Positions 41,115-54,000 of a DNA stretch of 64,000 nt are shown here, piece by piece. The DNA is from Meandrina meandrites (taxonomy: Eukaryota; Cnidaria; Anthozoa; Scleractinia; Meandrinidae). The notes under the pieces were generated by a model. That model had not been told where the DNA came from. It saw nothing but the letters and a program-made list of their open reading frames with translations, and ran no database searches. Position numbers and translations under genes: made by a program. Every line of letters begins with the position of its first letter. Position 1 is the first letter of the stretch. The stretch lies in assembly GCA_963693305.1 (NCBI GenBank), contig OY855913.1, forward strand, positions 3,293,001-3,357,000, written 5' to 3'.

Positions 41115-44100
41115 CGCGAGATATTCCCCAAATCAGCAGTTAAACTTGATTTAGTTTCACACGGAAGCGCGTGTCCACTTCTTGTGAGAAAGAAATGAAA
41201 GCGAGACTGAAGAAGAATGCACAAAAGAGGAAAACTTAGCATCTGTATAGACTAAGTGTCAATCACTCCAAAGCTGACTTGACGGTTATCAATACGTAAA
41301 AGAGCTTTTCTTTAGAATTCAAATGCAAGAGGGAAGTTTAAAGTCTTGCGGTACCTGCTTTTGGTACAAAGAAAACAAACGGGTTAAACTTATCTGTTGT
41401 TAAAAGTTTTGTTGGGTACGCATAATGTGTACAAGGACGCTTGACAGCTGAGCTTTAATTTGAACCTTTGTAAAAATGTTCCACGTTTAATTTCTCCTTA
41501 CAGTATTCCCACATTGTCAAGCATACAGTGAGGAGAATAAAGAAATTCATCAGCGAGGGGATATTGTCTTGATGCACCGCTAATTTCTCATATTGAACAT
41601 TGACTAAAACGTATGCAAGTAGTAAGGAGAATTAAGATTTTAAGCTGTGGACTGAAAGCTTTATTAATTAATTAAAGACTCCTATGGGACTCTCCAATGC
41701 CGCCCGATTTCTTTTATTACAGATCACCGTTTTGTGCAATCATGCATTGTCCCGCAAATGCATTTTCTATTCACTGAACATCATGGCGCGGTTTGGAAAG
41801 GTCTTCTTATGCGTTGCATCTCCTAAACTGGGAATGAAATGTTTCAAATCCAACCTCGACATATCATCTCTAGTTTGTAACTGCACAAGTTGGGTGTGGC
41901 GATATGACCGAGAAAAGCGGGAAGTGAAGCTGGCCTACACAAAGCTTGTTACTTCACAAACAAACAAAAAAAACAAAAGAATATCAATGTGTAGTGATAA
42001 TGCAAATGAACCAAAAAAGAGTGGTCACCTTCCTTTGATGGAACTAATGAAGCCCCTATTGAACAAACGCTTTATAAACAAGAACACTAGACTTCCTTTC
42101 TTTGCGTAAAAACGATGTTAGCTCAACAATGATATGTTTAGCAAGTTATAATTCTCCTTTGGCATCACAGTCCATTAAAGACGTGGAATGAAGTATTTCT
42201 ACGTTTCTTCATCGGACTCATTTGCCCAACTAAAGGCAAAAGCGGCGATGAAGGCAGCGAGGATTTTTTATTTCTTTGACATTTGACGTAAGTTTTCTCG
42301 CCAGTAAAAGAAAGGTTGTGTGACATGCGTAAATTCGAGATGATAATTTAAGGGACGCGCGGGTACGCCTTTTTATATTTATTACACTAAGCTAAAAAAA
42401 CAAAAAAACAAAGAAACTCCGGTACAGCCAGTATCTTCGGCACTTTCGTAAAGTTTCTCACTAACATGTCGGCACAATTACATTTTGCAAAATGCTTTTA
42501 AATATTCCCTTTGTCAAAGAATCAACAATCAACAGCACTATATCTTTGCTCAAAATGCCAGTTAAACTGACAAGGAGTATACCGTTGTTACATTATGTAG
42601 AGTTGAAGTTTGAGGATTCATAGCTCAACACACCGCAGAGTTAATAGTAGTCTAGGTCGCTGATACAATTCAAGTGTCGCTTCTAGTGTCGCTAGTGCAG
42701 GCACATAGTCGACATGATAGATTATGGAAACGAAAGATTGCTTTTTAAAGACGCAAGCGGACCATCCAGAAGTACTGAGTAAGATTTGTAAGGTTTTTTG
42801 AATTATAGCATATGAAAAATGATCGTAATAATTTCTAGTTATGCAAGCGGTAACGACCACCCTCCTCCTTATGGAAAGTAGCGATACGATGCAGGCATTT
42901 GTAAAGACCGCGACCATAACAATCCTAAACTCGAGTTTACTCTTTACATCCACAGCCATGCCTTTTCTCGTCGTTACTTCACGTTTGTCTCGGTCTTATT
43001 AACATTACTCAGCTTTAATATCTACAAAACAGTAAACTTTTTAACTCTACGATCTCTTGAGTGGAAGAAGGGATACCTCGGAAGCCCGACAACAAAACAC
43101 GACCGCTTAATGATGCAAAAGTAATCGCCACTGTAAAGATTTTGGGTCGGTTGCACTGCAAAATTGAAAAACAAAAAGTTGCGCGTGCGCATCGTACCTA
43201 AAAGAGAGCCACTTATGTAATTATACATCCTGAGTAAGGTAAACAGTTTTCATTTGTGAAATCATATTATAAAAGCTTATAAGTTCTCTTCATACCCTGT
43301 CAATCCCCAAATTATGCCTTCGTTGGCCGAAAGATGTGTTTGCCAGAGTGGTATTTGAATTGTTGTGCAACAGATTTGCCAGGCGGCCGAAATATTTTTT
43401 CGCGACACTGATTTAATTAAACGCGCGTATGAAATTTTATTATAGTTTGAATAGTTTACTCTAATAGGATTTACAAAATTCACACTCTAATGGGCTAGAG
43501 TAGAGCCAGAAGACTTAATTCAATCTATACAGAGAAACAATGTTATTGTATCAGCTGGCTCATCCTGAGATTAAAAAATAGAAAAATAGCGAAACAAAAG
43601 CGGAAAAAAGTCATGACGATAAAACTAATCATTGTAGACGTTTGAAAGGCGCAAAAAACGCATGTTTACTTTTACTGTGTCAATGAACGCAAGCCTTGAT
43701 TGTTTAATTTCCTTGGCAAAGAAATACATGAAGTTAATTTAGTTGGAAAGGATTTTGAAATCAAAGCTTGATTTGTCGTTACTATGCAGTTGTGCGAGGT
43801 AACTTGCAGCAGAGCGGCTGTGAAATTGCTCTTAGGGCAGTATGTACAGGGGTAGCCACGGGGTTAAATTGATTTGAATTTTGCGAGAGAGCAATGCAAA
43901 CAAACGGAGACGTGTGGGTCGGCGAGCAATAAAAAACACTTTGAAGAATAGGTAAGCTGATATTCGGAAGCGGCGTGAGATAAAGATGTACATTAAAATC
44001 GAGTCTTTCACTTGCTTTTGCTTCTTCATGTGAAGCCCTTATCTCGTCCCGTTGCCTCTATGAAACGTTCAAGAAGACTAGTTAGTCATTTCTAAGCTTC

Positions 44101-47100
44101 TGAACAATTTCTTTAAAAACAGGGAAAAAAGTTTGTTGATGACAGGATGGAAACTGCATGCACACAGTAAACGACTCCAAGAGCCGATTTCGCGGAGAAA
44201 CGTTTTGATAACATTCACTGAGAGTCATTTATAAATTACATTCCTTGTCGGAAGTGTGTCCATTTTGCTTTAAAGAAGGAGGAAATTTGTGATCCTTAGC
44301 GGTACACTTCAGAATCCAGGAAACACTGTTTCCTGTCAATTTGGCCAAACGACCACGCAACTAAAAGTTATGTCTTTTCAAGAGTCGGTGCAGCGATTGA
44401 AGTATTTTTATTTGTTTGAAATCCGGCAATAACTTCATGATATCGAGAATACTTGTGTCGGCAAGGCATTGCTGCCACGCGTAACTAATTCATAATCACG
44501 GAAAGCTCAGCAGCCAATTTTAGAATCTGTCCTAATCCTTGCAGTGGTTGCAATCCTCGACTTATAAACTGCGCAACAAGGCATTAAGGGGACTCAAAGG
44601 ACGTAATTCATTGTTACAGTTTCACTCACCTTAGTTGTTAACTACGATGTCAGGCAGATGGCCCAGCCAAGGATTCCATAGCCTAAAAGACATGCATCCC
44701 ACCAAAAAGTTTCGATGAACGAAATAACCGTGCAGAAAACAACGAGGCTTCAAAACCCAAGACCCTGACAAAGCATTGCGCGCTCCTTCGTGGTTACAGT
44801 GTCAAACGCGTTTAGAAACGTGCAATCTACTCGCTCCTTGGTTGTCGAGGACACCGTTGTCTTCCAAGTTGCACAAACGTTTCCTTGTTTGCCTGAATAG
44901 TTTGAAGATTACCGCGAGCTTTTGCATGCAAATTTGTCCTAGTTTTTGACTTATCCATTGATTTCTAAGTAAACGTCTTGTTGTTGCGTCATTTGTTCCT
45001 AAGAGACTCCTTTTGTTTGAATACTCATGCCTAGAACACGTCAATCAACTTTACTCTTAGCTAATTCTTGTTTGTCGATGGGCGACATGGAAGAAGGTAT
45101 GTACTTTCACAATCGAAGTTTTCGCCTTCGGGTCAAGAAAGTTTGATCTTTACCGTATGTGCTAGAGAGGTTAGCAAACGTGTTTTGGTATCGATTTTGT
45201 TATGCTTTGCAAGTGTATTCAAAAGCTGATTCTTGATCATGAAGGGCTAGGCCACGTTATCGTAAAGTTTCGAATTTACTTACCATCGAAAAGAAGCGAT
45301 AACATTCAACAGTTGTGACTAAAATCCAAAAATAGCGAGTCCCAGCCAATCGAAGATAAGGGACCTCCGAAAGAACCAGCCTTAATCTTGACTTTTAATT
45401 ATTTGTATACAGTCGAAGCTTTCCATGCGGCCACTCTTGTAAGCAACCAGCCCTAGTTACGACCGCCATTGTGAAATCCTGTTTGAATTGCCACTTAAAC
45501 TCTGTAATAAAAAGCCCTAATTAGCGAGCGCGACCACTTTTGGAAATTACCAACTGGGATTTCCTTTGTTTTCAAGCTCTTGCAAGTGATCAGTCAAATA
45601 TTCTTTTTAGTATTAGTTATAAAACTTGGTTCTTACATGAAGGTTATCAATAAGCCTCCCAAATCATCCCATCTCCCAAATCGTCATCATCATCAATTCT
45701 CATACCTACCCCTCCCTCTAACTGAAGCAAATGATGCTCCACCGGCCTTAACTCACCGGCTCCTTTATTTCACACCTGAGATACAGCTTGCATTTGCGGA
45801 ATGAGTGTTGTTTTTACTCTTCAACACGTGCACTTCTCGGAGACATTTTATCAGGCTCAAACAAGGCTAAGTAAGAGTACTCTGCATCATTTGCTCCCGC
45901 TTCCGAATCACTTACTTTCCGAATCACTATATTAATAAAAGGTAGTATCGTCATTCTTTGAATTTCTTTGGGATCCGTCAAAATCAGTACTACATGTATG
46001 ACAAAGTACCAGAGAAATCCGTTCCGTAGCCTGCATAGCAAGCATTCCTGTTTGAATGAAGAGTTTCCACAATTTGGCAACGCGAAAATTGGAGCGAGGT
46101 CTCACTTCACTTTCCCAAACTGCGGGCAGTTCAACGCCCTCTCCGTAAGCTATCCGCCGATTGCGCTTTGTTTCTACTAAACTTTCGTCTCTGCCGTTTC
46201 AAATACGACTTGATGAGCTGTTTACTTGTCAGACTCTCAACTTCCTTTTCATCCCAAAAAAATCTGTGAAAATTCTTTGATTTGCCTTGGTTCTGCAGGA
46301 ATTCATGGTGCTCAAGAAAGCTTTGTTAATATATTTGCTAATGCTGTGTTTGCAGTAATGGAGATTTTGTATACATGTATACCTTTAGCAGAGAAAACAA
46401 TCAGATCAGTCCATTAGCGTTCTCTGCTCAATGTAGTGTAGCTGTGTGATTCGAAATCAAATAAATCGCAGTGTAACACTGGTTCAAGAAAAATACAATG
46501 AGTGCACTAAACTTTGTCCTGAAAATAAGCTTACTCCCTCCTTTAATTAAGCGAATAATTTAGCTTTCAGCCCACAGTTCTTCTCATTGACAGCAAAGCA
46601 ACTACTATTGATGTCGCTGTGGTTGCACAAAGAAAAGAAAGCTTTTCATCGCAGAGCTCTGCTAAATATCGGCTTAGCTCTATCATAATTAAAAATGCGA
46701 AAACTTGTGGCGGGAGTTTCGGCGCAAATTTCCTTACAATCAGGGAACGAATATTCCAACTGTACTGTGCTGTAAAAAAACCTTTCGAAAGAGATGTTTT
46801 TTTGGAACGGTTCCGGTAAGAATTGACCGTTTATACGCGCAAGTTTTGTAATGGAACGGAAAAAAAATTATGGGCACGGTCCTCAGAGAATCGAGGAACG
46901 GGTAAAGAGCGTTTACATGTTGTTTTTTCGAGACCGGAATCAATAGAGCCAGCGATACGAAAACTGCTGAGACAAGTCCGCATGCGCTTGGACAGGAAAA
47001 ATGAAGCGGAACGGTTCCGAAAAGATGGCGTGCGTTTACACGTTGGAAAAAAAAGAAAAAAAGTGGGTATCGAACCGATTTTTATCCGTTCCGTTCCGAA

Positions 47101-48027
47101 AGAGAACCATACGCGCCTATGGACCCTTTTCAACGGAACGGGTAAAACTGGAAAGGGCCAAGTATCGTTTACACGTAAAAATTCATCCGAGCCGTTCCAT
47201 TTTTTTATCGGAACCGTTCCAATATTTTCGCTCGTTTTAACGGCCCTTTAATCAGCCCCATCGCATTCTGCACCATCCTTTGAGTCTCCGAGTTTTTACT
47301 TTGTAATAACTAAGTTTTTCTTTTCTCGTTCTTATTGTCTTTTGGCGCAACATAATGTTAACAGAGCATTCTAATGATAGAGAGTTTATTGGGAGGGTAC
47401 CCAGAATTATATACAAGCACACTAAGGTAGGTGTAAAAACCGTTGTCATTAGCTAAAATAAAAATAAGAATCCTGGATCCGCTACTGTAACTGGAGGCTT
47501 TAGCCTAATGTTTAGGAATCTATATACCTTATATAAACATGTAGTTAATCCTTTTCTTTACAGACACTCTCACCTACGTGTATGTCATTTTTGCCAGAGA
47601 GATAAAAAACAAGTCACTTGCACGGCTTGCATACCTATGTTTTTAATTATAAAAGGCTGTCTTGAAAATTACTTGTGAATCTGCATGTTTGCATTTTTAT
47701 TACTAATAATTATATTTGCCAGTACTCTAATGCCAACTCTCTGCAAGGTTTACAATGTAACTGTCACAAAATCTTCGAACAAGTTGAAATACCGTATGAT
47801 ATTTATCTATAGTGGCAGAATGCATTGTCATTATGTTATGACCTGTTATTGGCACGGTACGGTTACCACTTCTTCCTAAGATAAAGTTTTGCATTTTGCG
47901 TATCTTTAACGACTCGCACGGTATCCTACTAGTTTTTTGTTCTCGTTTAGAGCACGGCTAAAAAAAAACTTGTGGGTTAACTGTTGCGTGGTTTATTCTT
48001 CATTCATGCAGTTAGTTAAATCATGTT
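41115..48027. other. Gene-poor 6.9 kb region between H and I
   Basis: I find no exon with a recognisable domain or a credible set of splice sites. Open frames are short and of ordinary composition. Around 45405-45560 there is AGCGACCAC/GTAAGCAACCA sequence typical of a decayed inverted-repeat transposon, and 46796-47237 carries repeated GGAACGGTTCC blocks, probably another miniature element. TTTATT at 47992-47997 may be the gene I polyadenylation signal on the minus strand, 30 bases past its stop. Confidence 0.5.
46796..47237. mobile_element. Repeat with GGAACGGTTCC blocks
   Basis: Several GGAACGG and CCGTTCC motifs in both orientations, interleaved with CGTTTACACG stretches like those of the 13058 hairpin. 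Overlapping open frames on both strands reflect low-complexity coding. Ends and class are not resolved. Confidence 0.4.
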
Positions 48028-51000
48028 TTACGAATTAAAATTACGAAAGTAAACCTTTTTCGTAAGCGTAGAGAGCTGACATAACATTTGCATGCTTTCA
48101 TCTTCACTCATGGCTTTGCTCACTCTAGTCAGCATAGTCATTAGGTCTTCTTTGTTAGAATTGGCTCGTAAAACTTGCATCAACCAAAAGATAAACGAAG
48201 GGCCATGACTTGGCCCACTCCATGCACCCTCTAAATACCTCCCGTGGAATGCATTCTTTCTGCTTGAGTAGGCAATCAAAAGATCCGCATCCTGGGGCAG
48301 TGTTAAATGCATCCCATAATGACGAGGATCTCCGTAAACAAAGGAATAATTATAAAATTGCCATTCGTCAAGTTCCGCTATGCCTGCTCCAAGGAAAAAC
48401 AGTTTAGGTTTGTTTCTCAGCTGGGGGCACATGTCACTTCGAAACATGGCAATAATATCTTGAATTTCGATGGCTCGACCGTCCGCTCCCAGGATATGTG
48501 CTGCACTTCCATAGCTCATAATAATGCAGATGAAGCTGTCGTGGTTATCTACAACAGTAAATTTTTATTAGTTCTGAGAATTTTGCAATACATCAAGATA
48601 GCAGAATTACCTAGTTCCCCTTTAGACATCATTCCGATCAGCTAACCATAATCCAGAAAGGGCGAGCATTAGATCTAATTAAACTGAACTGTGAGTATGA
48701 GGGGTATAACAGGGCCCACGCAGCAATATTTGGAGTGTTCGGGGGGGAAGGGGGGGGGGGGGGGGCTTAAACGTGAACGTGTAATCGTTAGCAAGCTTGG
48801 GGGGTGGGAGGGGGAGGCATGCTACCCTGGGGAAATTTGGGTTTTTGTTACTTAAATAGATACCGAAAGGTGTATTTCAAATTAACAAACAGTTCAGCGC
48901 TTAAAGCGATATGTTTTTACAGCTTGAAACAGCAAGGCAAGGGACCGCAACTGAACAACAATGCTGCTAACGTAGGATCTACAAGAGATTATTGCAATTT
49001 ATTTGCGCTGGCCTTCGAGCTGGCGTTATTCAGATTTGCTACACCGCGCTGACGAGTCCCATAAAGGACGAAAGAGCTGTCTGCGATTGCAACCCTGCTT
49101 TATCGGTTCTGGTCGTGTTGATGTCTCGCAAAGCTACTTTTCACGTAGTACCAGCCTTGTTATATTATTATAACGTTTTTACAGTTTAAGTACACTAAAC
49201 ATTTAGAACCAGGCCTATAGATTCACTATCAAATCCTGCTTGAAACAATATAATTTACTCCAAATCAGTACTACTGCCATTAGCCTTTACAAACCAGGAT
49301 TTCGACGATTTGTGCTATACTTCAGCTAAACAGGGTAAACGGTGTCAAAATGGAAATTAACAACGACTAAAATTAGATTCTTTAAAGATGCCTAAATTCT
49401 CTTTCTGTTATTGCTACGATCTGCAAATTCATTAGCGATGTCAAAAAGTCATTCTTCATGACTGTCAAGAGAAAATGAGGGGACAGAGAGGAACTTTGAG
49501 GGCGGAGGTCTGCTTCCCGAGTCGTCCGCTTAGAGATAAGCCTAGTTATGAGGTTGTGAGTGAAAGTGAAATTTCAATAATGGCGGAGTGCGCGGAAGAC
49601 TGTTGAATATTGAATATTCGATATGCCTCATCCTACCAACAGCAATATACAGGCGTTTACATTTCTACATTTATGTCGGTAACCAAAGAAGTCAAACTGC
49701 TGGAAAGTGGAAAGAAACGCACGATCGAAGATGTGTCAACATGGAGCACGGTTCAGTTTCTGTCTATTCTAAACGAAGAAAAAGCCCCCAACTTGTCATT
49801 AAGGCTTTGACAAACGTGCTTTCTAAGAGACAGACGAAGCAACGTTCCAACGAAAAGGCAATCGAGAAGCTGCAAAAATCTACAAAAGTGTAGATTTTGA
49901 ACAACCTCGCGGAAAAAATATCACACCTTGAGGGATCGCTTCATTGTGACTGTTTATCATTGTCAGTTGGCTAAATCTCTCTTGCATCATTGTTGAGTAC
50001 AAATTTTCAATCTTCAGGCGTTAGAAACTGAATGATCGTTCATCAGATGCACTCGTTACTGGATTTACCAATATGAAACTAAAAAACACAATTTATCAGC
50101 AGCTTCTGGAAAGGCGTTCAAATGAAATACTTTTAGTAATTGTTCGTTCAATAATAAGTATTTTTTCCTTTCTTTTTTTTCTTTACTTCCATATTTAAGT
50201 TCTTATTTCCTTTTTTCTCTTTACTGAAAATATTTTATTTCCAAGAAAGTTATTTGCTTTCCAGAATTTCAGTCATGATAGAAAAAAATAACCTTCAGGC
50301 CGAGGGTTAACTTTCCGGTCTAAACAATTCGCCAAAACGTGAGGTAGGGAAAGAATGGCCTATAATGGCATTCCTAGCCTGCCTCTCTGTCGAATAGCAG
50401 ACTGGTGGAATAGTTAAGGAAAATAAAAATCAAAACTGACATGTTCACTTACTTGGTTCCACACTTTCTAGCGCTGTTTCAAGACCGTGCATCATATCGA
50501 TTCTCCTCAAATCAAAATGCTCCACAACAGATCGGAAACCAGCTTCTTTCACAAACCTCCTGACGAGTTCACGGTCGTTAATTGCGTCTCTTCGCGGCAG
50601 TGGTAAACGGTAAAAGTTCGCATTGTTTATAATTAAAACATATGGATTCCGTATTCCATCGTACTCTTGATGTTCCGGGAACACCGGAAGGGCATCTAAA
50701 GAAATCAAAAATAAATAGGGACATATCGATGTCAGGTTTTCAAGTCCTCTTCAATATTACTTTTTTGATAAAGATGAAATGCTCATTTGTCACTAGCGTG
50801 GGAAAAAAACCGATACTGGCAGATACCGGTTGGGCGCTCTTCTAGTTCGAAGACTGTTCTATCGAGGACCGGGAGCTCTTATGTAAGCGAGTCTGGGATA
50901 GATAATTTTTTCGGCTACATTTCTGAGGCGGTACCCGATTCTTGGATGCGGAAGTTGCACGCCTTCTGTTCATATTTGTATTCTATACACGAGTCGATAA

Positions 51001-54000
51001 CTTAAATTTGTTGCCAAAAGTGGTTTTGCTTATCTTCCCTATGTCAAGGGCCTAACTGAGCCACTCACGAGATTACTCCGTAATAACGAAACCCGAGTGG
51101 TCAGGAAATCCCGTAAAACTCTCCAACAAGAATTCCCGTCTCCAGAATTTAGACCGCCAATGGATCTTCAAACAAACGTAGTCTACGAAATTCCATGTTT
51201 AGACTGCTCTTGGAACTACATAGGAGAGACTGGTAGATGCTTTCAGACCTTTCAAACTCGAAAGAAAGAACAAAAAAGAATTAAAAACTATGCAAAAGGA
51301 TCAAATATTGCTTACCACGCTTGGTCAAGCAACCACCTAACTGACTTTCAAAATGCACGCATAATTGACAAGGGCAATCATCGTATCCGAAAGACTCAGT
51401 TTGGAATCATGCCATACTGCAAAAACTATCAATGCCAACAATAACTTAAAACCGCTGCCTAGCCAATATTCCATTCTTTTATGAATTTTTAGCATTTTTA
51501 ATTCACCTTTTGCTTTCGTACATTTTTTACTGCATATTTTTATTGTTTTTTATTTTTTCTCACTTTTATTGCAAATTTGTCATTTTCGCTTTCTATTTTA
51601 GCGTTTCGTCAAAGGCTACAGACTGGTAGCCGGACGCTCATCTTTTTAAAATCTTTTTTAACCAGAGAACGTTTTTTTTTTAAATTTGAACAAACTTAAA
51701 CTTATTTCTAAATCAAATTAACAGCAGCATAAGCCGATTTTTAGGTAGCTTAAATTTTCACAATAGTGAGGAAATTTGAATATATATGGGGCATGCTGTG
51801 ACCTCACAAACATTGGATGGTAAGCCTGTGCTTAAACGTGCAAAAAGTCCTTGTGAAATTGTTGTCTGAAAAATTTTTTTTCAAAATAAATTTTGAACGT
51901 TCTTAACTGGTTCAGAACAACAGTATCCAACACTAGAGGTTAAGAGAGGTTAAGCATGACGTTTACGGCAAACGGCAAACGGCAAAAATCGAAGTTTTGG
52001 TGTCTGATTTTAGCCGTTTGTACAATTTAGGGAAATTCTTTGCATTTACTGTGATTAAGGGATTTTTTTCCTACTTTTCGACTGGCTTTATTTAAGTGCT
52101 AAAGAAAAAGTGAGCAAAATCAGAATTATTTTTGCCGTTTGCCGTTTGCCGTAAACGTCATGCTTAACCTCTCTAATATTTTCGCTTGTTACATGTGGGT
52201 AGGTATGCCGACTCCATGTTAAGGACTCCATCCTTCATTCTTAATTCCTTAGACCACGGCCTGTGCAACTTCAAAATAAATCTACTGCTCCAGTGCTCCC
52301 GCAGTGGAGGGAAAAACATTATTTGTTGGTGAAATTCCGCTGTCCCGCATTCTCGAAGTCGATGAATAATTAAAGTAAGACTAGTGAAACTTCAGAGAAT
52401 CTGCTCCCGCAGTCCTGCATTCCCGAGAAATGGCCGAATAATTGAAATGTAACTAGTAAAATGGCTGAATTTTAGCCGACCACAAGGTTAATGTAGCGAT
52501 GACTTCAGCGACTTCTAAGGGGGTGATTACATGGCAAATTTCAGCTCGGGCTGAAATTTCAGCCCGGTGGGGTGGGATGAAAAATTGTTGCGATTACATG
52601 ACAAATTTCAACCCGGGCTGAAATATAAGCCTGGGCGCCAAATATGAAATTTCGCGCGTAGAGTCACAGAAAAATCAAAATGGCGCCAAGGACACAAATT
52701 GTGAAAATGTTCACAATACTTCTCGTGCAATTTAGCCTTTTGCTTTGTTCAATCTCTGCTGAATTTCAGCCATCTCCTCTTGGTCGATCTGGTCTGATGG
52801 CGCTGGTAATGGTGTGATGACAGGAGGCCCAAAGAAAGTCGGTTCGTCTTCATAAATCCGAGCCATGACTTCCCGAACAGCTTCATACTACTTTACCTTG
52901 TCTGCATTGAAGTCACTGTTGTTGTATCCCATTTTAGCTTTGAAATTAGCTAGGCATTGAATGAGATTCTCAATTTTTTCGCCTTTATTCCACTGAAATC
53001 TTCTCTCCTTCGCAGCCATCTTGTTTCCTAGAAAACAACCTCACTGCGCATGCTCAAGTTGCCTTTTCAGCCCGGGCTGGCATTCCATTTCGATTACATG
53101 GAATTTTGGCGGATTTTTCACACCGTTTGCCCGGGCTGAAAATCCTAGCCCGGTTTCTGAAACCGGGCTAGGATTTTCAGCCCGGGCTAAAACCTTCTCC
53201 ATGTAATCGCCACTTTCATTTCAAGAGGATTTCTTTCAGAGCCCGGGCTGAAATCTCAGCCCGGCTAACCGGGTTGAAATTTCAGCCCGGGCTGAAATCG
53301 CCATGTAATCACCCCCTAAGCTAAATCTGAGTCAGACGAAATGTGCAAAATGTTCAACGAACATTTATGAAAGAGACACCTGCCTTGCTTGGGGGGAGGG
53401 GGAGGTACCCCTTGGAGTTTTTGTTGGGGATGTGCCCTCCGGTTCTCCAAATCCTCACCCCTTTTCAGACCAAAATACGACATTTTCCATATAACCTATT
53501 CCCAGACCTCTCGGAACGAGCGCCATAACTCGGCATTTTTTGTCTTACGAACTTGTGTAAATTGCTGGTTTACGTTTAGTCCAGTAGCTACGACAGCACT
53601 ACTTATTGTTTTCACTGCCAATTCGCCGGTGGGTGGGGAGATGCACTGTAGGAGAAAGGTGTCTTGTTCAAGACCCGAACAAGACCCGAACCTGGACCGC
53701 TCGATCCGGATTCTAACTTATTGAACGACCACCGCGCTTCCCCCCAGTATAAGTATAGTTGATTTATATTTACCGCTTGTTTCTTCAATTCCAAGTTCGG
53801 AATCCGTAGTCCGCGTCCAATAATCACTATCACTTGTCTCGGTCGTCATGCTGCGCGTCTCTTGGGCATCTTCTAAATACTTTTGAACAGAAGCAAGTTT
53901 TCCTGGATCCATCTCTCCCGCTTTGTGTGCTTTGTAATATAAGACAGAATCAATTAAATATATGCATTTAAGATGCTCAGTGCCTCCATTTAGGCACTTT

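Noticed and set aside
41684..42109. A 141-codon plus-strand open frame upstream of gene H
   Set aside because: No recognisable domain, no splice context, and composition like the surrounding intergenic DNA.
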